From Holophagales bacterium (GTDB lineage: Bacteria > Acidobacteriota > Holophagae > Holophagales > Holophagaceae): a DNA stretch of 14,751 bases. The notes under the pieces are model-generated. The model was given only the letters and a program-made list of their open reading frames with translations. It was not told where the DNA came from and made no database searches. The position numbers and the translations under genes were made by a program. Where the stretch lies: NCBI GenBank assembly GCA_031256155.1, contig JAIRRD010000106.1:1-14751 (forward strand). Direction: 5' to 3'. Of the stretch, positions 14,646 through 14,751 are shown piece by piece. The number at the start of each line of letters is the position of its first letter. Within the stretch, counting starts at the first letter, position 1.

Positions 14646-14751
14646 TCCTGACACATCTCTTACGATTGCCATAGAGTCTCATTTCATGTGGTTCTGCTTT
14701 TCGTGTGCTGATGATTCTGATTATTTCATCACCGTTTTCTTTGAGATAGAG
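14635..14751 (-). CDS. BrnT-family ribonuclease toxin (C-terminal part, cut by window edge)
   Basis: Reading the minus strand inward from the right edge gives 38 residues before TAA 14637-14635. The core LKENGDEIIRIISTRKAEPHE followed by MRLYG (given in two parts) matches the C-terminal signature of BrnT (DUF497): a beta strand G-x-x-I-R-I-I-S-x-R-K-A followed by E-x-x-x-Y. BrnT toxins cleave RNA and are normally followed on the same strand by the antitoxin BrnA. Here nothing follows on the minus strand; a plus-strand gene overlaps the end instead, so brnA is missing from its usual place. The N-terminal half with catalytic residues lies outside the window. The tail GNRKRCVRISF is an unusual extension. 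Identification rests on a short motif. Confidence 0.6.
   Translation of the reverse strand, partial: LYLKENGDEIIRIISTRKAEPHEMRLYGNRKRCVRISF

Noticed and set aside
1..14751. CRISPR array, tRNA, rRNA, integrase or transposase gene
   Set aside because: No regularly spaced direct repeats, no tRNA or rRNA signatures and no recombinase or transposase-like protein were found in either strand.

Overview
The window comes from a diderm (Gram-negative) bacterium. It carries lipopolysaccharide-export genes (an LptC/LptA-like protein and LptB), a lipoprotein signal peptidase, sigma-54, and a futalosine-route menaquinone enzyme (MqnC). This set fits phyla such as Verrucomicrobiota/Lentisphaerota or the Desulfobacterota-type lineages. 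I cannot decide between them from the sequence, and no rRNA or tRNA gene is present to settle it. Base composition is intermediate. The envelope genes at the left are visibly A+T-richer than the coaE-tldD gene at the right.

Bases 2-5009 (+ strand) form a tight gene run: the 3' end of recJ (cut by the window edge), an LptC/LptA-like gene, lptB, rpoN and hpf. The first four overlap or abut (ATGA, near-adjacent and TAATG junctions). A hairpin with a T-run precedes hpf, and a perfect intrinsic terminator follows it. This is the widespread lpt-rpoN-hpf neighbourhood. Next come mqnC (+, TTG start) and a convergent SAM methyltransferase (-). The methyltransferase start codon overlaps the start codon of the divergent rbfA (+).

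After a 213-bp gap holding a long hairpin repeat and a terminator-like hairpin come ileS and lspA (+). They converge on a minus-strand pair: a coaE-tldD fused reading frame followed by a DAHP synthase that overlaps it by 23 bp. The only long gene-free stretch (13758-14261) contains a composite palindromic repeat that shares a 21-nt core with the repeat upstream of ileS, plus further hairpins and a possible promoter. The right edge holds a 127-aa protein of unknown function (+) and the C-terminal end of a BrnT-like toxin (-, cut by the window edge).

Most of the window is conserved housekeeping: envelope biogenesis, transcription, ribosome maturation and hibernation, tRNA charging, CoA, aromatic amino acid and quinone synthesis. 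The unusual points are the CoaE-TldD fusion with a well-placed internal start, the repeat family, the CATG-overlapped divergent starts, and the accessory-looking right edge. I see no complete undescribed multi-gene system.
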